A stretch of DNA of 64,000 bases. It comes from GCA-2712985 sp964515905. Lineage in GTDB: Bacteria; Pseudomonadota; Alphaproteobacteria; UBA7887. Position numbers and translations under genes: made by a program. Positions 27,571 through 36,169 of the stretch are shown piece by piece; position 1 is the first letter of the stretch; every line of letters begins with the position of its first letter. The notes under the pieces are model-generated. The model had not been told where the DNA came from and searched no databases. It was given only the letters and a program-made list of their open reading frames with translations. The stretch spans positions 1-64,000 of the forward strand of contig CAZEWK010000047.1 of NCBI GenBank assembly GCA_964515905.1, written 5' to 3'.

Positions 27571-27789
27571 ATGACCCAAAAAATAATATCGTCGCGAGGC
27601 AAAGCACTGGATCGACGCGCTTTTTTTAAAACAGCAGGGATAGGGGCAGTTGGAGGGGTCGCAGTGGCAACCGCCGCTGGCAGTTCACTGGCTGAGTCCG
27701 AAAACACAAAACCTTCCGATAAACCAACCTCAAGTCGGTACAGAGAAACTGACCACGTCCGACAAGCATATAAACTAGCGCGGTTCTAA
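27571..27789 (+). CDS. Small Tat-signal protein of the formate dehydrogenase operon
   Basis: 72 residues. A twin-arginine signal (LDRRAFFKTAG, then a Gly/Ala-rich hydrophobic stretch) is followed by about 35 polar residues ending RYRETDHVRQAYKLARF. Short proteins of this form, known as the formate dehydrogenase region Tat target, commonly precede fdhA. The function is unknown; it may accompany the Tat-exported catalytic subunit. Seven bases after its stop an AAAGGAA box leads into fdhA. Confidence 0.85.
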   Translation: MTQKIISSRGKALDRRAFFKTAGIGAVGGVAVATAAGSSLAESENTKPSDKPTSSRYRETDHVRQAYKLARF

Positions 27790-27803
27790 AAGGAATAGAA
27801 GCA

Positions 27804-30686
27804 ATGTTGGTAAAACGGGAAACATTAAAAACGGTAGAGAACCAAAAAAACTTAAAGGCTGCTTCGCCAAAATTTATGGATCGAAGGGCATTTCTAAAAC
27901 AATCTGGATTGGTTGCCTGCGGAACCGCCGCACTTACGACCGCATTACCGATAACCCGTATACAGAAAACACAGGCTGCAGGAAATATTTCTGCCGCTGG
28001 AGACGTTGAAAAGGTTCTGTCAGTCTGCACTCATTGCTCTGTTGGATGTACGGTCACTGCTGAAGTTAAGGACGGCGTATGGATTGGACAAGAACCTTCA
28101 TTTGATAGTCCTTTCAATTTAGGAGCGCACTGCGCTAAGGGTGCTAGCGTTCGAGAGCATGCCCATGGGGAACGCCGACTTAAATACCCAATGAAAAAAG
28201 TTGATGGAGAATGGCAACGCATCAGTTGGACTCAAGCAATTGAGGAAGTCGGTGAACGACTGTCAAAAATTCGTCGGGAATCTGGGCCAGATTCTGTGTA
28301 TTGGCTCGGTTCCGCAAAATTTTCTAATGAGCAAGCATATCTTTTTAGAAATTTTGCAGCCTTCTGGGGCACCAATAATGTAGATCATCAAGCTCGAATT
28401 TGTCACTCCACTACAGTAGCAGGCGTTGCTAACACCTGGGGCTATGGTGCAATGACTAATAGTTATAATGATATTCATAATACGCGCGCAATGTTCTTCA
28501 TTGGCGGAAACCCAGCCGAAGCTCACCCAGTTTCACTCCTTCACATCCTGAAGGCAAAAGAACAAAATCAGGCGCCCTTAATTGTTTGTGATCCCAGATT
28601 CACCCGCACAGCCGCACACGCCGACGAATACGTGCGTCTTCGGCCTGGTACGGACGTGGCCCTAGTTTGGGGTCTTCTTTGGCATATTTTTGAAAATGGA
28701 TGGGAAGACAAAGAGTTCATCAAACAACGCGTGTGGGGAATGGACCAAATACGCGAAGAAGTTTCAAAATGGACACCTAAAGAAGTGGAACGAGTGACAG
28801 GCGCTCCTGGATCGCAGCTAAAGCGTGTTGCTCAAACTTTAGCCCACAATCGACCGGCAACTGTGATTTGGTGTATGGGCGGGACACAACATACAAATGG
28901 CAACAACAACACTCGCGCCTATTGCATTCTTCAATTGGCACTTGGAAATATGGGTAAGGCTGGTGGGGGTACAAACATTTTTCGTGGACATGACAACGTG
29001 CAAGGAGCCACCGACCTGGGCGTGTTATGCAATACTCTCCCAGGATACTATGGACTATCCTCTGGAGCATGGCAGCATTGGGCTCGTGTCTGGGAAACAG
29101 ACTACGACTACTTACTAAATCGGTTTGATTCTTCAGAAATCATGTCAGCCAAGGGAATTCCTGTCTCTCGGTGGTTTGATGGGGTCATTGAAGACCCTGA
29201 CCAAATCGAGCAACCAAATCCTATAAAGGGGATGATATTTTGGGGGCATGCTCCAAATTCACAAACTCGTCTGCCTGACATGAAGAAGGCTTTGGAACAA
29301 CTCGATACACTAGTGGTGGTAGATCCGTACCCGACCATGACCGCAGTAATGCAAGATCGGACTGATGGCATCTATCTTTTACCCGCCTCAACACAATTTG
29401 AAACTTACGGTTCTGTTACAGCATCCAATCGTTCTATTCAGTGGCGCGACAAAGTTGTTGATCCGCTATTTGAATCTCTGCCGGATCACCATATCATTTT
29501 TCTCTTAGCACAAAAATTCGGTTTTGCAGACAAGATGTTCAAAAATATTCAAGTCGTCGAGAATGCTCCCCTCGTCGAAGATATCACCCACGAGATCAAT
29601 CGTGGAATGTGGACAATCGGGTACACTGGCCAGTCGCCAGAGCGCATACGGAAGCATATGGCAAACCAAAAATCGTTTGACCGAACAACTCTTCAAGCTG
29701 TGGGCGGCCCTTGCGATGGAGAATATTATGGGATGCCCTGGCCTGCTTGGGGTCCTCCAGAAATGCAACATCCCGGGACGCCCATATTGTACGATACTTC
29801 AAAAGCGGTCGCCGATGGTGGTCTATGTTTTCGCGCAAGGTTTGGTGTAGAACGGGATGGCGAAAACTTGCTCGCTGAAGGGAGTCATCCGATTGGTTCG
29901 GAAATAGAAGACGGATACCCCGAGTTCACAATGGCGTTGCTTGTAAAGTTAGGATGGGACAAAGATCTCACCGAGCAAGAACGCGCTCGAATTGAAGAAA
30001 TTGGCGGGAACGATAGCGGAAAAGTCAACTGGAAAACGGATCTATCTGGAGGCATCCAAAGAGTAGCCATTGAGCATGGATGTGCTCCCTTTGGAAATGC
30101 GAAGGCCCGCTCGGTAGTATGGACTTTTCCAGATCCTGTTCCGATTCACAGAGAACCATTATACACTCCTAGACGCGACCTCGTTAAGGATTATCCCACA
30201 TACGAGGACAAGGTCTTCTATCGGTTACCGACACTATATAAGTCAATTCAAGAAAAAGATTTCTCTGAAGAATACCCCCTTGTTCTTACGTCTGGCAGAC
30301 TGGTTGAATACGAAGGTGGTGGCGAAGAAACGCGTTCGAATCCCTGGCTTGCTGAACTGCAGCAGGAAATGTTTGCTGAGATCAACCCCTACGATGCAAA
30401 CAACCTTAACATTGGAGACGGTGATAATATTTGGTTGGAAGGAGCAGAAGGCGCTCGTGTTTTGGTCAAGGCCATGTTGACCGAGCGTGTCGGCCGCGGA
30501 GTAGTTTTCATGCCCTTCCATTTTGGTGGTCATTGGATGGGGAAGAGTCTTCGAGACAAATATCCATCGGGAACCGATCCGTATGTGCTTGGGGAAGCGG
30601 CCAATACAGCACAAACCTATGGGTACGATAGCGTCACTGGGATGCAAGAAACTAAATGCACCCTTTGTCGCATCGAGCCCGCATAA
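27804..30686 (+). CDS. fdhA: Formate dehydrogenase catalytic subunit (molybdopterin, exported)
   Basis: Large bis-MGD subunit (960 residues) oxidising formate to CO2. A Tat signal (DRRAFLKQSG) at about residues 27-36 shows export of the folded enzyme. The N-terminal 4Fe-4S site follows (CTHCSVGC, then a fourth Cys in GAHCAKG). The metal ligand is a cysteine, Cys200 in RICHSTT; the codon is TGT, so this is not a selenoprotein. The adjacent catalytic His is in the same motif. The C-terminal molydopterin-dinucleotide-binding domain starts near residue 820. With fdhB, the lipoprotein and fdhC it makes a membrane-bound respiratory complex of the FdnGHI/FdoGHI kind. Confidence 0.95.
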   Translation: MLVKRETLKTVENQKNLKAASPKFMDRRAFLKQSGLVACGTAALTTALPITRIQKTQAAGNISAAGDVEKVLSVCTHCSVGCTVTAEVKDGVWIGQEPSFDSPFNLGAHCAKGASVREHAHGERRLKYPMKKVDGEWQRISWTQAIEEVGERLSKIRRESGPDSVYWLGSAKFSNEQAYLFRNFAAFWGTNNVDHQARICHSTTVAGVANTWGYGAMTNSYNDIHNTRAMFFIGGNPAEAHPVSLLHILKAKEQNQAPLIVCDPRFTRTAAHADEYVRLRPGTDVALVWGLLWHIFENGWEDKEFIKQRVWGMDQIREEVSKWTPKEVERVTGAPGSQLKRVAQTLAHNRPATVIWCMGGTQHTNGNNNTRAYCILQLALGNMGKAGGGTNIFRGHDNVQGATDLGVLCNTLPGYYGLSSGAWQHWARVWETDYDYLLNRFDSSEIMSAKGIPVSRWFDGVIEDPDQIEQPNPIKGMIFWGHAPNSQTRLPDMKKALEQLDTLVVVDPYPTMTAVMQDRTDGIYLLPASTQFETYGSVTASNRSIQWRDKVVDPLFESLPDHHIIFLLAQKFGFADKMFKNIQVVENAPLVEDITHEINRGMWTIGYTGQSPERIRKHMANQKSFDRTTLQAVGGPCDGEYYGMPWPAWGPPEMQHPGTPILYDTSKAVADGGLCFRARFGVERDGENLLAEGSHPIGSEIEDGYPEFTMALLVKLGWDKDLTEQERARIEEIGGNDSGKVNWKTDLSGGIQRVAIEHGCAPFGNAKARSVVWTFPDPVPIHREPLYTPRRDLVKDYPTYEDKVFYRLPTLYKSIQEKDFSEEYPLVLTSGRLVEYEGGGEETRSNPWLAELQQEMFAEINPYDANNLNIGDGDNIWLEGAEGARVLVKAMLTERVGRGVVFMPFHFGGHWMGKSLRDKYPSGTDPYVLGEAANTAQTYGYDSVTGMQETKCTLCRIEPA

Positions 30687-30710
30687 ACTGGAAGCAGAGG
30701 AGCAAAAATA

Positions 30711-31289
30711 ATGGCCAGAATGAAGTTCCTATGCGACGGAGAGAGATGTATCGAGTGTAACGCATGTGTTACCGCATGTAAGAATGAACACGAGGTACCT
30801 TGGGGAATAAATCGTCGCCGGGTTGTAACGATCAACGATGGTGAACCCGGAGAAATGTCCCTATCTGTCGCCTGCATGCACTGTTCTGATGCGCCTTGCA
30901 AAGCTGTCTGTCCTGTCGACTGTTTCTTTACCACGGAAGACGGAGTTGTGTTGCATTCAAAAGACCAATGTATTGGCTGCGGTTACTGTTTTTACGCATG
31001 CCCATTCGGTGCGCCTCAATACCCTCAAGCAGGAAATTTTGGCACACGAGGAAAAATGGATAAATGCACTTTTTGCGCGGGTGGACCCGAGGACTCAGAA
31101 TACGAATATGGCAAAGACCGACTATCGGAAGGAAAACTTCCTTTGTGTGCTGAAATGTGTTCAACAAAAGCATTGCTAGCCGGAGACGGTGATGAAATTG
31201 CAGACATCTATCGAGAAAGAACAATAGCTCGTGGATTCGGTTCGGGAGCCTGGGGATGGGGTACCGCTTACGATCCTGAAGATACTTAA
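30711..31289 (+). CDS. fdhB: Formate dehydrogenase iron-sulfur (beta) subunit
   Basis: 192-residue electron-transfer subunit with the four 4Fe-4S motifs of the HybA/FdnH type: CIECNACVTAC, CMHCSDAPCKAVCP, CIGCGYCFYACPFG and CTFCAGG paired with a later CAEMC. It carries electrons from FdhA to the cytochrome subunit. Unlike E. coli FdnH it has no C-terminal membrane anchor, so membrane attachment must come from FdhC and perhaps the small lipoprotein. It has no signal of its own and is presumably exported with FdhA by the Tat hitch-hiker route. GGAG lies about 13 bases before the ATG. Confidence 0.94.
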   Translation: MARMKFLCDGERCIECNACVTACKNEHEVPWGINRRRVVTINDGEPGEMSLSVACMHCSDAPCKAVCPVDCFFTTEDGVVLHSKDQCIGCGYCFYACPFGAPQYPQAGNFGTRGKMDKCTFCAGGPEDSEYEYGKDRLSEGKLPLCAEMCSTKALLAGDGDEIADIYRERTIARGFGSGAWGWGTAYDPEDT

Positions 31290-31292
31290 ACC

Positions 31293-31475
31293 GTGCGGTT
31301 ACACTGGCCAATTATACTAGCTACCGTTTGTTTCACTCTCGTCGCTTGCCGAGAAGAAGAACAAGGTCGCGTGCTACGATATGACAAAGGCGTATATTCT
31401 GGAACACCAATGCCAGTTATCGACACAGCAACAAAAGAAACTCTTCGAGTTCGTGCTCAACATCAGAGTTTTTAA
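31293..31475 (+). CDS. Small lipoprotein between fdhB and fdhC
   Basis: 60 residues from a GTG start, three bases after the fdhB stop. A lipoprotein signal ends in the lipobox TLVAC (Cys19), followed by REEEQGRVLRYDKGVYSG. Small lipoproteins with an EEQGRVLRY-like segment are found at this place in other alphaproteobacterial formate dehydrogenase operons, usually as hypothetical proteins. Its stop is one base from the fdhC ATG. It may tether or stabilise the complex at the membrane; that is inference. Confidence 0.7.
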   Translation: MRLHWPIILATVCFTLVACREEEQGRVLRYDKGVYSGTPMPVIDTATKETLRVRAQHQSF

Positions 31476-31476
31476 C

Positions 31477-32511
31477 ATGATCAGAAATTACTTGCTATGG
31501 AGATACTTGATCGTAGTGATGGTCTCTCTCTGTGCATATTCTCTAAACGATCCAGCATTCGCCCAAGATCAAAATAACGAACTAAATCCGCCTACAAGGG
31601 GTCAAGATAATAACTCTGAAATGTGGCGAGCTGTCCGACAGGGGATACAAGGAACAGTATCCATCCCAGATAAGAAGGCCGGGGTACTTGTCCAGTCTGA
31701 GGGCGAAGAATGGAGGGCCATCCGGAATGGTCCCATTTCGAAATATGGCGTTTGGCTGACGTTAGGCACTATTGCATTATTGGCATTATTCTTCTTTGCA
31801 AGAGGGAGAATTCGCATTGAAAAGGGGAAATCTGGACAAAGCATATTGCGGTTTGGGCTGTTGGAGCGAATTGTGCATTGGACAGTGGCCGGCAGCTTCA
31901 TAATATTAGCTATAACTGGCCTCAATTTGCTCTACGGACGTTATTTATTCAAATCCTGGCTCGGTGCCGATACTTTTTCCACAATGACCATGCTTGGAAA
32001 ATATGCTCATAACTATATTGGCCTCTTATTCATCCTAGGACTCGGACTGATGTTTGTGCTGTGGTGTCGTCAAAACATACCTAACCAAACTGACCTCTTT
32101 TGGTTAAGGCAAGGTGGGGGTATTTTCAAACCAGGGGTACACCCTCCGGCAAAAAAATTTAATGCGGGACAGAAAATAGTTTTTGCCGCTGTGATTTTTG
32201 GCGGTGGGCTCCTTTCCTACTCAGGAATTACCTTAATGTTTCCCTTCGTTTCCGGGCTCACCGTCCAAGACATGCAACAAACCCAATTGTTACATGCTAT
32301 TGGAGCATTGGGGCTCACTGCCATCATCATTGCCCATGTTTATATTGGAACTATTGGGATGGAAGGTGCAATTGATGCGATGTGGTCTGGCCATGTCGAC
32401 GAAAACTGGGCTAGTGAACATCATAGCCTTTGGTTCGATGAACTAAGAGAGGAAGCAGAGCCAAGTATTTCTGATAGACAATCCAACATTGAAACTGCCT
32501 CCGCCAAATGA
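31477..32511 (+). CDS. fdhC: Formate dehydrogenase cytochrome b (gamma) subunit
   Basis: Membrane di-heme cytochrome b that passes electrons from FdhB to quinone. 344 residues from the ATG at 31477. A signal-like N-terminus (ending DPAFAQ) and a periplasmic segment of about 75 residues precede four or five membrane spans. Candidate heme histidines are in LLERIVHWTVAG, GKYAHNYIG, LLHAIGALG and IAHVYIGTIGMEGAIDAM; the last is a family signature. A longer frame upstream lies inside the lipoprotein gene. It is followed by a cysteine-dioxygenase-like gene 40 bases on. Confidence 0.92.
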   Translation: MIRNYLLWRYLIVVMVSLCAYSLNDPAFAQDQNNELNPPTRGQDNNSEMWRAVRQGIQGTVSIPDKKAGVLVQSEGEEWRAIRNGPISKYGVWLTLGTIALLALFFFARGRIRIEKGKSGQSILRFGLLERIVHWTVAGSFIILAITGLNLLYGRYLFKSWLGADTFSTMTMLGKYAHNYIGLLFILGLGLMFVLWCRQNIPNQTDLFWLRQGGGIFKPGVHPPAKKFNAGQKIVFAAVIFGGGLLSYSGITLMFPFVSGLTVQDMQQTQLLHAIGALGLTAIIIAHVYIGTIGMEGAIDAMWSGHVDENWASEHHSLWFDELREEAEPSISDRQSNIETASAK

Positions 32512-32551
32512 GAGTATTACCTTAAAATTATTGCTTCTGTGTCATCGAAAT

Positions 32552-33160
32552 ATGTCTGAAACTAGAAAAATTCTTACACCTGAGCACACTATACAAATAG
32601 AAAAATGTGTGCATGATATTCGCACAGTTGTGGAATCCGAGGGTATTACTACCACTACTCTCCGGCAGGTAAAGCAACGACTACTTGAACTAGCAACAAA
32701 AAAAATATTGTTTAATACGAAGCTCTTCCCGGTCCAAAAGGGAGACAATACGAGCTCATTGTATCTTTTGTACGAAGATGAAAATCACGAATTTTCCTTT
32801 TATGTCGTATCAGAAATACTTGGGAACCTATCCCCCCCACACGATCATACCACTTGGGCTGTTATTGCAGGAATTGAAGGAGAGGAACTGAATAAATTTT
32901 ATGAACGTATGGACAACGGGCAAAATATAGGGCGCGCGCAAATCCGAGAAACACACTCCCAGGTGGTTGGTACTGGGACAGGTGTAACACTTTTCCCGGA
33001 CGATATACACTCCATACATTGCACAATCGATAAGCCAACCCTTAATTTTCATTTTTACGGCAGAAGTATTGAGCATCTTCCGAAGAGAAAAGCTTTTAAT
33101 GTATTAAAAGGAACGTACAGATATTTTCCTGCCAATCCTCACATATATAAGTGTATCTAA
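32552..33160 (+). CDS. Cysteine-dioxygenase-like cupin (thiol dioxygenase family)
   Basis: Cupin of 202 residues with the three-histidine non-heme iron site of thiol dioxygenases: His97 and His99 in PPHDHTTWAV, with the third from His153 or His156 in DIHSIHC. Family members oxidise the thiol of cysteine, 3-mercaptopropionate or mercaptosuccinate to a sulfinate. The substrate here is not determined. The start is the ATG at 32552; the longer frame overlaps fdhC. The gene continues the formate dehydrogenase unit with 40 bases of spacing, and the rhodanese reading frame begins at or just before its stop, so these two are tightly linked. Confidence 0.8.
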   Translation: MSETRKILTPEHTIQIEKCVHDIRTVVESEGITTTTLRQVKQRLLELATKKILFNTKLFPVQKGDNTSSLYLLYEDENHEFSFYVVSEILGNLSPPHDHTTWAVIAGIEGEELNKFYERMDNGQNIGRAQIRETHSQVVGTGTGVTLFPDDIHSIHCTIDKPTLNFHFYGRSIEHLPKRKAFNVLKGTYRYFPANPHIYKCI

Positions 33161-33161
33161 A

Positions 33162-34769
33162 ATTCTCCCTCAAACCCTAAAAGACAAACTTGATAGCCTT
33201 ACCGAAGAGTTAGCCATAATAGATGTGCGCGAACAGGGTATCTTTGCACGAGGCCATCTCCTCTTTTCCAGTAACATACCAATCAGTAGGCTAGAGCTAG
33301 AATTTTCTCGCTTAGTCCCATGTCGAACTACACCAATTATTCTCTGCGACGGGGGCGAAAGAAAAAGTGATTTAGCTAATTTAGCATTGTCCAAAGTCCG
33401 ATCTTCAGGATATATCAATGTCAAAATTCTTAAAGGCGGAACAGCCGGTTGGGAAAATAGTGGTTACAAGCTTTTCTCTGGCCTCAATGTGTTGAGTAAA
33501 TCATTTGGAGAACATATCGAAGAGGCTTGTCAAACTCCGAGGATCACACCTTCTGAGTTACTTAGTTTGCAAAAACGTGGAAATAAATTAGTTATCCTGG
33601 ACAGTCGTCCGGCCCAAGAATTCGAGCGAATGAGTATCCCAGATGCAATAAATGTTCCTGGAGCGGAGTTGGTATACCGTATTCGAGACATAGCACCAGA
33701 GCCCGATACGCTTATCGTTATAAATTGCGCTGGACGTACTCGAAGTATTATTGGAACACAGTCTTTAATAAATGCTGAACTGCCCAATGAGGTTGTTGCC
33801 CTTAAAAATGGTACAATGGGTTGGCTGCTAGCAGGCTTAATACTTGAGGAAGGTTGCTCTCGTGTGGCAGCTAAACCGAGCCCACCGAATCTTAAGTGGG
33901 CTCAAGCGGCGGCTAAAAAGGTCGCAAATCGTTCAAATGTGAAATACATCGATTGGGATACTCTTAACCTATGGATAGATCAATCTACTAATAAAACATT
34001 GTATCTACTGGATGTTCGTTCACCCGAAGAGTATCAGTCGGGCCATATACCACATTCGCGAAGTGCTCCTGGTGGCCAGTTGGTACAGGCAACCGACTCT
34101 TTCATTGCAACTCATGGAGCAAAAATAGTTTTACTAGATGATGATCAAGTCCGAGCAAATATGACTGCGTCCTGGCTAAACCAAATGGGTCGGAAAAATG
34201 TGCATGTTTTACAAGATTCTATTGCCCCTCTAGCGTCGGAAAAAGGACCTGAGCCTCCGATCCAGTTAGACTCTTCTTACCACAACTGGCCTACGATAAG
34301 CGCTCGAGATCTTTTTCCACTGTTAAAAAAGGATAAAATAAGGATTTTAGATTTTGCAGATAGTCGTGCCTATAAAAAAGGCCACATTACAGGTGCCTGG
34401 TTTACTATTCGTCATCAAATCTCAAAGAGTTTGAAAAATATTCCTCGTTCCGACGAGTATATCCTCACCTCCCCATCTGGTGTATTAGCGGAACTAGCTG
34501 CACCCGAAGTTCAAAAACAAGTCCAATCGTCAGTTAAAATTCTGAAAGGAGGAACCAAATCTTGGGAAGATGCCGGTTTTGATTTAGCCAGCGGTGCAGA
34601 ACATATGGCCTCCCAACCTGATGACGTGTATTTGCTCCCATACGACCACGAACCCGAGGAAGCTGAAATACAGATGCGCAATTATCTTTCGTGGGAAACT
34701 AACTTACTTCCTCAAATAAAAGAAGATGGAAGTGCACACTTTTCCATTATTCAACCTCCTTCTAAATAA
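33162..34769 (+). CDS. Four-domain rhodanese-type sulfurtransferase
   Basis: About 535 residues with four rhodanese folds in tandem. Domains 1 and 2 keep the catalytic loop cysteine: CDGGER (Cys codon at 33345) and CAGRTRS (33726). Domains 3 and 4 have lost it (LDDDQVR and TSPSGV) and are probably structural. No ATG, GTG or TTG is in frame before the GTG at 33225, but starting there would delete the first beta strand (LAIIDVRE). I therefore place the start at the ATT at 33162, one base after the cupin stop; this exact codon is a guess. The protein probably moves sulfane sulfur produced or consumed alongside the dioxygenase. Confidence 0.75.
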   Translation: MLPQTLKDKLDSLTEELAIIDVREQGIFARGHLLFSSNIPISRLELEFSRLVPCRTTPIILCDGGERKSDLANLALSKVRSSGYINVKILKGGTAGWENSGYKLFSGLNVLSKSFGEHIEEACQTPRITPSELLSLQKRGNKLVILDSRPAQEFERMSIPDAINVPGAELVYRIRDIAPEPDTLIVINCAGRTRSIIGTQSLINAELPNEVVALKNGTMGWLLAGLILEEGCSRVAAKPSPPNLKWAQAAAKKVANRSNVKYIDWDTLNLWIDQSTNKTLYLLDVRSPEEYQSGHIPHSRSAPGGQLVQATDSFIATHGAKIVLLDDDQVRANMTASWLNQMGRKNVHVLQDSIAPLASEKGPEPPIQLDSSYHNWPTISARDLFPLLKKDKIRILDFADSRAYKKGHITGAWFTIRHQISKSLKNIPRSDEYILTSPSGVLAELAAPEVQKQVQSSVKILKGGTKSWEDAGFDLASGAEHMASQPDDVYLLPYDHEPEEAEIQMRNYLSWETNLLPQIKEDGSAHFSIIQPPSK

Positions 34770-34785
34770 AGGTATTTTGGAAGCA

Positions 34786-35748
34786 ATGCCGGTAACTTGT
34801 GCCATTAGAACACTTCTTTCTGCCTTCTTTTGGTTGGCCACGACAATTCCTACTTTTGGTGAGATGACAACACACAATGGCTATATCAACGCAGTAATTT
34901 TTTCCTCTGATGGTAAGAGCCTATTTTCAGGTAGTTGGGATACAACAATCCGGCAGTGGAATCTATTAAAGCACTCAGAAGTAACTATGCTAGATGGTCA
35001 TAATTTAAGTGTTAACGATATTGTATTATGTCCAGATCAAAAAATACTAGCATCGGCAAGTTGGGATCAAACAATACGACTATGGGACTACGATAAAGAG
35101 ACGGATTTGGGACGGTTGGTAGGACATGATGACGCCGTCTACGGTGTAGATTGTTCTCCCGACGGAGAATATCTTGTGTCCGCGTCATGGGATTACACAT
35201 TAAGAATTTGGAATCTTCAAACACAGCTTTCAACCCATACCCTTCGCGGACACGAGGCCAATATTATGGCTGTCCAATATGCTCCTAATGGTAATACTAT
35301 CCTCTCCGCGAGCTATGATCGAACAATCCGAAAGTGGGATTCCATCAGCGGTGCAATGTTAGATGTGTTTCGGGGTCATACCAACAGTGTAAATGATATC
35401 TCGTATATCCCTCACAGTGATACCGCTATATCGGCAAGCACCGACCGTACCTTGAGAATTTGGTCTTTGGCCAGTGGCAAAGAGCTACGGAAACTAACGG
35501 GGCATACCAGTTTTGTTACATCTGTTGATGTAACTACGGACGGAAGACATGCAGTGTCCGGAGATGGAAAAGGACATGTAATTATCTGGGACTTATCATT
35601 GTTTGCTGCTAAATACACGCTACGAGCCCATGACGGTCCAGTCTGGACCGTGGCTTTTTCCCCAGATCAAAGGACATTGGTAACGGGTGGCACAGATACT
35701 ATAATTCGACAATGGAATTTTAAGACAGGCAAACAAATTAATCGATGA
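34786..35748 (+). CDS. Exported seven-bladed WD40-repeat protein
   Basis: About 320 residues. A signal peptide (ending TIPTFGE) precedes seven WD40 repeats, each ending in an IRxWD/N-type tryptophan (IRQWN, IRLWD, LRIWN, IRKWD, LRIWS, VIIWD, IRQWN), enough for a closed beta propeller in the periplasm. Some bacterial WD40 proteins of this kind carry a CxxCH heme domain; none is present here. The start is the ATG at 34786 with GGA upstream; the longer frame lies in the rhodanese gene. A four-base overlap joins it to the next gene. It is likely a protein-binding scaffold with an unknown partner. Confidence 0.83.
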   Translation: MPVTCAIRTLLSAFFWLATTIPTFGEMTTHNGYINAVIFSSDGKSLFSGSWDTTIRQWNLLKHSEVTMLDGHNLSVNDIVLCPDQKILASASWDQTIRLWDYDKETDLGRLVGHDDAVYGVDCSPDGEYLVSASWDYTLRIWNLQTQLSTHTLRGHEANIMAVQYAPNGNTILSASYDRTIRKWDSISGAMLDVFRGHTNSVNDISYIPHSDTAISASTDRTLRIWSLASGKELRKLTGHTSFVTSVDVTTDGRHAVSGDGKGHVIIWDLSLFAAKYTLRAHDGPVWTVAFSPDQRTLVTGGTDTIIRQWNFKTGKQINR

Positions 35749-36119
35749 AACAAATTGTTTTCATATCGGTAATGGCAATGCTACTAAATGTTGCCCCGTT
35801 ATCGGCCCAACATATGGACAAAGATCTATTTCTAACGATTGCGACACAAGGGGATGCGGAACAGAAGGCCCTGCTGAGCACATACCTTAGAGGCGTGTTA
35901 AATGGTCTTGAGGCCTACAATATAGAGTCTCGTCGTCAGGGAATTCCGCAAATGTTTTGTCTGCCGAGTGAAGCGTTGCTAACCTCAGCATGGCTAACTG
36001 AGATACTTCTTCAATATTTACAAAGATATTCAAAAATTCCTTCCGAACTTTCTATCGCAGTGATCGCACATCACGCAATTACGGAGTATTCCCCATGCAA
36101 GAAGCTAATAAATAAATAA
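35745..36119 (+). CDS. Rap1a/Tai-like small exported protein
   Basis: 124 residues with a signal peptide (ending PLSAQH), then a helical domain with LRGVLNGLEAYN, FCLPSEALL and a C-terminal SPCKK. The spacing of the two cysteines and the Tyr-Leu-x-Gly-like helix recall the Rap1a/Tai immunity family, but no type VI effector is nearby, so it is probably a domestic relative. Its ATG overlaps the WD40 stop by four bases. It is the last gene of the rightward unit. Confidence 0.6.
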   Translation: MKQIVFISVMAMLLNVAPLSAQHMDKDLFLTIATQGDAEQKALLSTYLRGVLNGLEAYNIESRRQGIPQMFCLPSEALLTSAWLTEILLQYLQRYSKIPSELSIAVIAHHAITEYSPCKKLINK

Positions 36120-36169
36120 ATAGTCTCTACTACCATGATACTGTGTGCCTGATGCACAACCCTATTAAC

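Noticed and set aside
27626..28030. 134-codon leftward ORF
   Set aside because: Antisense to the small Tat gene and the fdhA start; no family resemblance.
28380..28420. Possible selenocysteine at the formate dehydrogenase active site
   Set aside because: The codon in RICHSTT is TGT, an ordinary cysteine, and no in-frame TGA is present in fdhA; the second enzyme also has Cys365.
35745..36119. Rap1a-like gene as part of a type VI effector-immunity pair
   Set aside because: No effector, VgrG, Hcp or PAAR gene is nearby; the neighbours are formate and sulfur genes.
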